Assembly: GCF_000718135.1 (NCBI RefSeq)
Contig: NZ_JOEM01000010.1
Span: 155,101 to 219,100 of the forward strand
Reading direction: 5' to 3'
DNA length: 64,000 bases
Source of the DNA: Streptomyces cyaneofuscatus
GTDB lineage: Bacteria; Actinomycetota; Actinomycetes; Streptomycetales; Streptomycetaceae
Part shown: positions 58,728-64,000 of the stretch, one piece after another
Layout of the letters: each line of letters begins with the position of its first letter
How positions within the stretch are numbered: the stretch's first letter is position 1
Position numbers and translations under genes: made by a program
The notes under the pieces: generated by a model
The model's database searches: none
The model's input: the letters and a program-made list of their open reading frames with translations, nothing else
What the model was told of the DNA's origin: nothing

Positions 58728-58915
58728 GCGAGATACGCGACGTCGTCATCATCGGTTCCGGCCCCGCCGGATACTCCGCCGCGCTCTACGCCGCCCGAGC
58801 CCAGCGGCGGGCCCCTGCTTTCGGTTAGCGGCATCGTCATCGGTGGCTCCCTCACGACCACCACCGAGGTCGAGAACTTCCCCGGTCTCCCCGACGTGGT
58901 CTCCACGACTGGTAT
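58724..58915 (+). pseudogene. Thioredoxin reductase remnant coupled to arsC
   Basis: GTG overlapping the arsC stop begins SEIRDVVIIGSGPAGYSAAL, the TrxB FAD motif, and stops after 34 codons. The next frame gives VSGIVIGGSLTTTTEVENFP then GLPDV, the following TrxB segment with about 8 residues and one frame lost. Downstream domains are missing. This arsC-trxB pairing is a known arrangement in actinobacteria; here the second gene is dead. Confidence 0.8.
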
Positions 58916-59674
58916 GCCGAGCCGGGACGGGAGCCACTCTCGAGGCTGCGCCATGGAGGGCGACTGGCGAGACCGGTCGCGGACCGTTGGTTCCGTCCTG
59001 CGGATGGGCAGGCGCGTAAGGAGACCCTGATCGACCTCGGCGGACGGCTGACGCTCTTTCCGGCCCGCGCTTCCCTTCGCTGGGTGCCCGGTTTCCTTCA
59101 CCGCCCCGAGTAGGACTGAGCTGGAGATGGCAACCGGCCGGCATCGACCGGTTGAGAGCGGCGGCGACGCTGCGCCTGCTCTCCAGCGCCCCGCGGTTGG
59201 AGGAGGCCGCAGCCCGGATGCGGGAGGCATGGCAGACCTCGCCGACGAGGTGTGGTTACCGGACAGAGTTGCCGTTGCCGAAGGCGCCCGAGCTCAACTC
59301 GGCAAAAGTGGCTGCCCGGAACGGCGCACAGGCTTTGCCCAGACCTGGCACCGGCGAGGTCACCGCAGAGCAAGATCACTTACGGGGCAGCCCTCAGTGT
59401 CGGCCCATGTCCTCGATCAAATGCCCGCGTCTACTGAAAACGCGGTGCGTGCTGTGGCCGCCGTTCGCCTGCTTCGTGATGAGTGGCAGCCAGAGGTAGG
59501 GCCCGGCCGCGGCGCAAGTCCCAGGTCTGTCTCGCCCGGCGGTGCGCTCCTCGGCGGAGGTGAGAGGGCTGGCGAGGGCAACTAGCCGACCCGCCCCTGC
59601 GCGCGCCGCCAAGGGCTTCCATCGCCGAAGTCGATGGGCGGGGACTATCCTCGGGGTTGCCTTAACGGGGTTTG
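58916..59674. other. 760-bp stretch without a supported gene
   Basis: Several short open frames exist on both strands, but none has a good start signal plus recognisable motif. Small pieces such as RKETLIDLGGRLTLFPAR may be fragments of former genes. It is the decayed right edge of the island, ending at the yjbQ-like fragment. Confidence 0.5.
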
Positions 59675-59731
59675 GTGGACACGAATGTCGATAAGGCGGA
59701 CCGTCAGGTGCGGCTGAGCTTCCTGGGCTGA
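59675..59731 (+). pseudogene. 3'-terminal fragment of a yjbQ homologue
   Basis: The frame reads VDTNVDKADRQVRLSFLG then TGA. It matches the last 18 residues of the intact YjbQ at 46524-46946 (VDTNKDNANRRVRLSFLG) at 14 of 18 positions, and 39 of 57 bases. Nothing upstream resembles yjbQ. It overlaps the last codons of the minus-strand luxR gene and probably marks the right boundary of the inserted island. Confidence 0.75.
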
Positions 59732-60567
59732 TGGGGATGCGGCAGGTTCCCGCCCACCGGAGAAGGGTGCGTGCCGGACGGCTCGGCCGACCCGGGAAGC
59801 AGGCCTGCGTCCTGGGCACGCAGCACCGCGCTGAGCCGGTCCGCGGCTCCGAGCTTTCGGTAGAGCGCGTTCAGGTGCTTGTGGACGGTGCGCGGCGAAA
59901 TGCCCAGCCTTCGTCCGATCACCTCGGCGGTCAGTCCCGTCGCCAGCAGGTGCAGTACGTTCGTCTCGCGCGGTGTCAGCGGCGCCGCCAAGGCGTGGTT
60001 GGCCTGCCGCCTGCGAGCGCTGCCCGATGACTCGCGCAGCGCCATCAGGAGGGACCGGTGGGCCGTCGCGGCCTTGAGCAGTGGCTGCACGCGTGCCGCG
60101 TAGCGCTCGTCGTGCCGGGAGAAGTCGCTCCCGGACCGGTGCACCAGGAACCCGCTGACGTGCGGCCCCCTCTCCGGCAGCGGCAGGCCGAACACGTGAC
60201 GTGTCCCGAACGCCTGACGGAGTGCGTCGGCGGTCGGACTGCTCCGCCAGGTCCGCGCCCCCACCACCCGTGCGGCGCTCTGCGGCGTCCAGTCGGATGT
60301 GGCCCCGTAGCGGTCGATGAAGGGGTACCCCGAACGGATGTAGGCCTGCACCGAGTCGTCACCGCCGCCGACTTCCGTTAGAGGTTCCGGGGACCGGATC
60401 ACCACGCTGCCCTGATCACGGGTCCAGGGCACCTCCTTGACCACGATCAGCTCCCCGTCGAGCGCAGTGAGCAGCTCCGCGGTGAGCAGGGGCCAGACGA
60501 ACTCAGGGGCCTCGGCGCCCATCACCTCGACCGCCACGTCCAGCATGCGTGCGTACCGATCCGGCAT
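59704..60567 (-). CDS. LuxR-type helix-turn-helix regulator
   Basis: 287-residue regulator. The C-terminal LuxR HTH is LTPRETNVLHLLATGLTAEV followed by IGRRLGISPRTVHKHLNALY (~residues 200-240). The N-terminal two-thirds show no receiver or AAA domain and may be a GAF-like sensor. The last ~9 residues (HQPRKLSRT) are read antisense to the yjbQ fragment, so the C-terminal tail was probably changed by the junction. Targets unknown. Confidence 0.85.
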   Translation of the reverse strand: MPDRYARMLDVAVEVMGAEAPEFVWPLLTAELLTALDGELIVVKEVPWTRDQGSVVIRSPEPLTEVGGGDDSVQAYIRSGYPFIDRYGATSDWTPQSAARVVGARTWRSSPTADALRQAFGTRHVFGLPLPERGPHVSGFLVHRSGSDFSRHDERYAARVQPLLKAATAHRSLLMALRESSGSARRRQANHALAAPLTPRETNVLHLLATGLTAEVIGRRLGISPRTVHKHLNALYRKLGAADRLSAVLRAQDAGLLPGSAEPSGTHPSPVGGNLPHPHQPRKLSRT

Positions 60568-60821
60568 GACGACTTCCCCCGAGGTCCCCGTGACTGTGCC
60601 TCTTCACCGTAACCCGCCGCTGTCCATACGCACTTCTCCCCATAGCCCGGCACACCGCGCTCCCGCCACGATCGGCTCCGGTCGGACCACAGGGTCCGTC
60701 CGGACCCACGGGGAGACCACACATGTACGGAAAAACGCCGGCGGCAACGGCTCGTTGACGTACCTGAAGGTCCGGCGCGGCTGACGCCGCGACCCCCAGC
60801 CACCGAGAGGACATCTGCGAC

Positions 60822-62646
<1,825 letters not shown>

Positions 62647-62815
62647 GGTCCGACACGACGGGTTGACCGGCCGGCCCGCCGAAGCGGGTCGGCCGGCCTC
62701 ACAGGGCAGCCCCGCGGGGCGCCCCACGGGCGGTGCGCCCGGAGCGGTGTCGCGGAAGGCGGCCGGAGCGAATGGATGGGATCAGCTGACCGGCTTGCCG
62801 GGCTGGTCGTGCGTG

Positions 62816-63070
62816 GCGCAACTCCAGGGACCGGACTACGACAGGATCCGCTCCCGCAACCCCGACTTCCTCACCTCGTACGTCAACTACTACCTGTGCA
62901 ACGGCGCCGTCATCTGCGCCCACTTCGGCGACTCCCGCGCGGACACGGCGGCGAAGGCCACGCTGGCCCGGCTCCACCCCGACCGCACCATCGAACAGCT
63001 GAACATCGACCGACTCGGCACGGGAGGCGGCGGCATCCACTGCGTCACCCAGCAGCAGCCCGTGCCGTAG
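62816..63070 (+). pseudogene. Agmatine deiminase, C-terminal remnant
   Basis: The frame encodes LQGPDYDRIRSRNPDFLTSY then NYYLCNGAVICAHFGDSRAD and ends GGGGIHCVTQQQPVP. This is the C-terminal quarter of agmatine deiminases, including the catalytic Cys in GGGIHCVTQQ. The first ~270 residues expected (normal length ~340) are absent and replaced by unrelated sequence following the serine hydrolase. The remnant cannot be active alone. Confidence 0.82.
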
Positions 63071-63192
63071 CAGCGGCGGACAGGAAACAATGGTGCGGTG
63101 GCCCGCCGGTCCGGCGGCGGACCACCGCACCGGCCGTGACACGGTGACAAGGGGTACGGGATGACGCCCCCGAGCAAAGGGATGGGAAGTCG

Positions 63193-63603
63193 ATGAGCGA
63201 ACGGACGAAGCCCGTGATCGAGGTACCGGAGGGTGACGCGCCCACCGAACTGACGATCCGGGACCTCGTGGTGGGGGACGGACCCGAGGCGCAGCCGGGC
63301 AGGGTCGTCCAGCTCCACTACGTAGGGGTGACGTTCGCGTCCGGGAGGGAGTTCGACTCCTCCTGGGAGCAGGACCGGCCGTTCAAGTTCGCCGTGGGCG
63401 GCGGCCGGGCCATCAAGGGCTGGGACCGGGGAGTGAGGGGCATGAAGGCCGGCGGCCGACGTGAGATCATCGTTCCCCCGCGGCTCGGCTACGGCAAGCA
63501 GTCACCTTCTCCGCTGATCCCGGCGGGCTCGACGCTGATCTTCGTCGTGGACCTGCTCACGGTGGCGGGCGGACCCGCCGGAGCGAGGCCCCGCTCGGCC
63601 TGA
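63193..63603 (+). CDS. FKBP-type peptidyl-prolyl cis-trans isomerase
   Basis: 136-residue cytoplasmic isomerase. FKBP elements are VQLHYVGVTFASGREFDSSW (~residues 39-58), FAVGGGRAIKGWDRGVRGMK (~67-86) and PRLGYGKQS with IPAGSTLIFVVDLLTV near the end. These contain the Tyr, Phe, Asp, Trp and Ile residues of the active-site pocket. No signal peptide. It is convergent with the recA end. ATG after GGGATGGGAAG. Confidence 0.92.
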   Translation: MSERTKPVIEVPEGDAPTELTIRDLVVGDGPEAQPGRVVQLHYVGVTFASGREFDSSWEQDRPFKFAVGGGRAIKGWDRGVRGMKAGGRREIIVPPRLGYGKQSPSPLIPAGSTLIFVVDLLTVAGGPAGARPRSA

Positions 63604-63743
63604 ACGCAGCGCTCCTGAGGTGCCGGAGTGCCCCGGTTGTTGGAGGAGGTGGCGTTGTCCCTGGACGGCACCAGGTCGCTGCGCGATGGTCGGCTCTGCC
63701 CCTTCCCCCGGCCGTGGCGAGGACGCCGCCGCGCCCCTGGCTG

Positions 63744-64000
63744 TCAGGCGGCGTTTCCCGCCGAGGCCGGGGCGGTGTCAGGGACCGGGACGCTGCCCGT
63801 GCCGTCGGCGACCGCAGGCTTCGCCGACAGGTCGATTCCGAGCTTCTGGAGGATCTTCTTCTCGATCTCGTCGGCGAGGTCGGGGTTGTCCTTGAGGAAG
63901 GTGCGGGCGTTCTCCTTGCCCTGGCCGAGCTGGTCGCCCTCGTACGTGTACCAGGCGCCGGCCTTGCGGACGAAGCCGTGCTCCACGCCCATGTCGATCA
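63744..64000 (-). CDS. recA: Recombinase RecA, C-terminal part (5' end outside window)
   Basis: Only the last ~85 residues are present: [20 protein letters not shown] then [20 protein letters not shown] and a helix [11 protein letters not shown]. These are strongly conserved in actinobacterial RecA, the strand-exchange ATPase. The acidic/Ala-Pro tail ([19 protein letters not shown]) is short. No recX follows; the next gene is a convergent FKBP. This absence and its neighbours suggest it may not be the canonical recA of the core chromosome. Confidence 0.93.
   Translation of the reverse strand, partial: IDMGVEHGFVRKAGAWYTYEGDQLGQGKENARTFLKDNPDLADEIEKKILQKLGIDLSAKPAVADGTGSVPVPDTAPASAGNAA

Noticed and set aside
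59127..59585. A 152-codon frame in the decayed right edge of the island
   Set aside because: No ribosome site or recognisable motif, and competing frames of similar size exist on the other strand.
46947..59674. Perfect direct repeats that would prove a recent integrative element
   Set aside because: Only the diverged yjbQ ends were seen. No integrase gene, tRNA or exact attachment repeat was found, so a site-specific element is not claimed.

Overview
The window is very GC-rich, densely coding actinobacterial DNA and almost certainly comes from a Streptomyces chromosome. The evidence is the strong third-position G/C bias, frequent GTG starts, ATGA/GTGA stop-start overlaps and typical streptomycete families: MurT/GatD, secreted Tap-type peptidase, LigB-type ATP-dependent DNA ligase, DUF3516 helicase, GH109 protein with a Tat signal, and DUF6924. 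The order ureG-ureD-tap-...-pfkA-gatD-murT recalls a chromosome-arm-proximal region of S. coelicolor. That comparison is from memory, not from a search.

Layout. 1-26.3 kb is housekeeping and envelope DNA: the end of the urease operon (ureG, ureD), tap, an epimerase, plsC, a CtaG-like protein, pfkA, the gatD-murT lipid II amidation operon, def, a TetR/acyl-CoA dehydrogenase pair, a glutathione peroxidase, a GNAT protein, a DUF389 protein, tesB, a DUF3516 helicase, a YdjM-like protein, ligB, a type II NADH dehydrogenase, and an envelope group (DsbA-like, BlaI/M56 pair, NlpC/P60). 26.4-42 kb holds an MFS/spermidine synthase-like fusion, a heterodimeric ABC exporter with complementary degenerate ATP sites, a Tat-exported GH109 protein, a MarR/FAD-FeS oxidoreductase operon divergent from a second ABC exporter, a 19-codon hydrophobic peptide gene with its own terminator, mltG, and a flavin monooxygenase. 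42.1-46.5 kb is a complete sulfonate operon (ssuC-ssuB-ssuA-ssuD). It is preceded by a 27-codon reading frame ending Cys-Cys-Arg-Gly-Cys whose promoter puts the transcript start at the ATG, which suggests a leaderless cysteine-sensing leader.

46.9-59.7 kb is an accessory island. It carries broken IS5, IS3 and IS701 transposases, a bulb-lectin/DUF6924 protein, an amino-acid permease and two arsenic modules: arsO with arsR and arsN1, and acr3 with a second arsR and arsC. At least four arsenic-associated redox or accessory genes there are truncated or frameshifted. Both ends of the island carry the last 57 bp of a yjbQ gene: intact yjbQ at 46.5 kb on the left and a diverged fragment at 59.68 kb on the right.

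59.7-64 kb holds a LuxR regulator, a secreted protein, a secreted serine hydrolase, the C-terminal remnant of an agmatine deiminase, an FKBP isomerase and the 3' end of a recA on the minus strand. This recA has no recX behind it and may be a second copy.

No tRNA, rRNA or CRISPR array was seen. Terminators were called from perfect or near-perfect inverted repeats. All functional calls come from motif recognition by eye.
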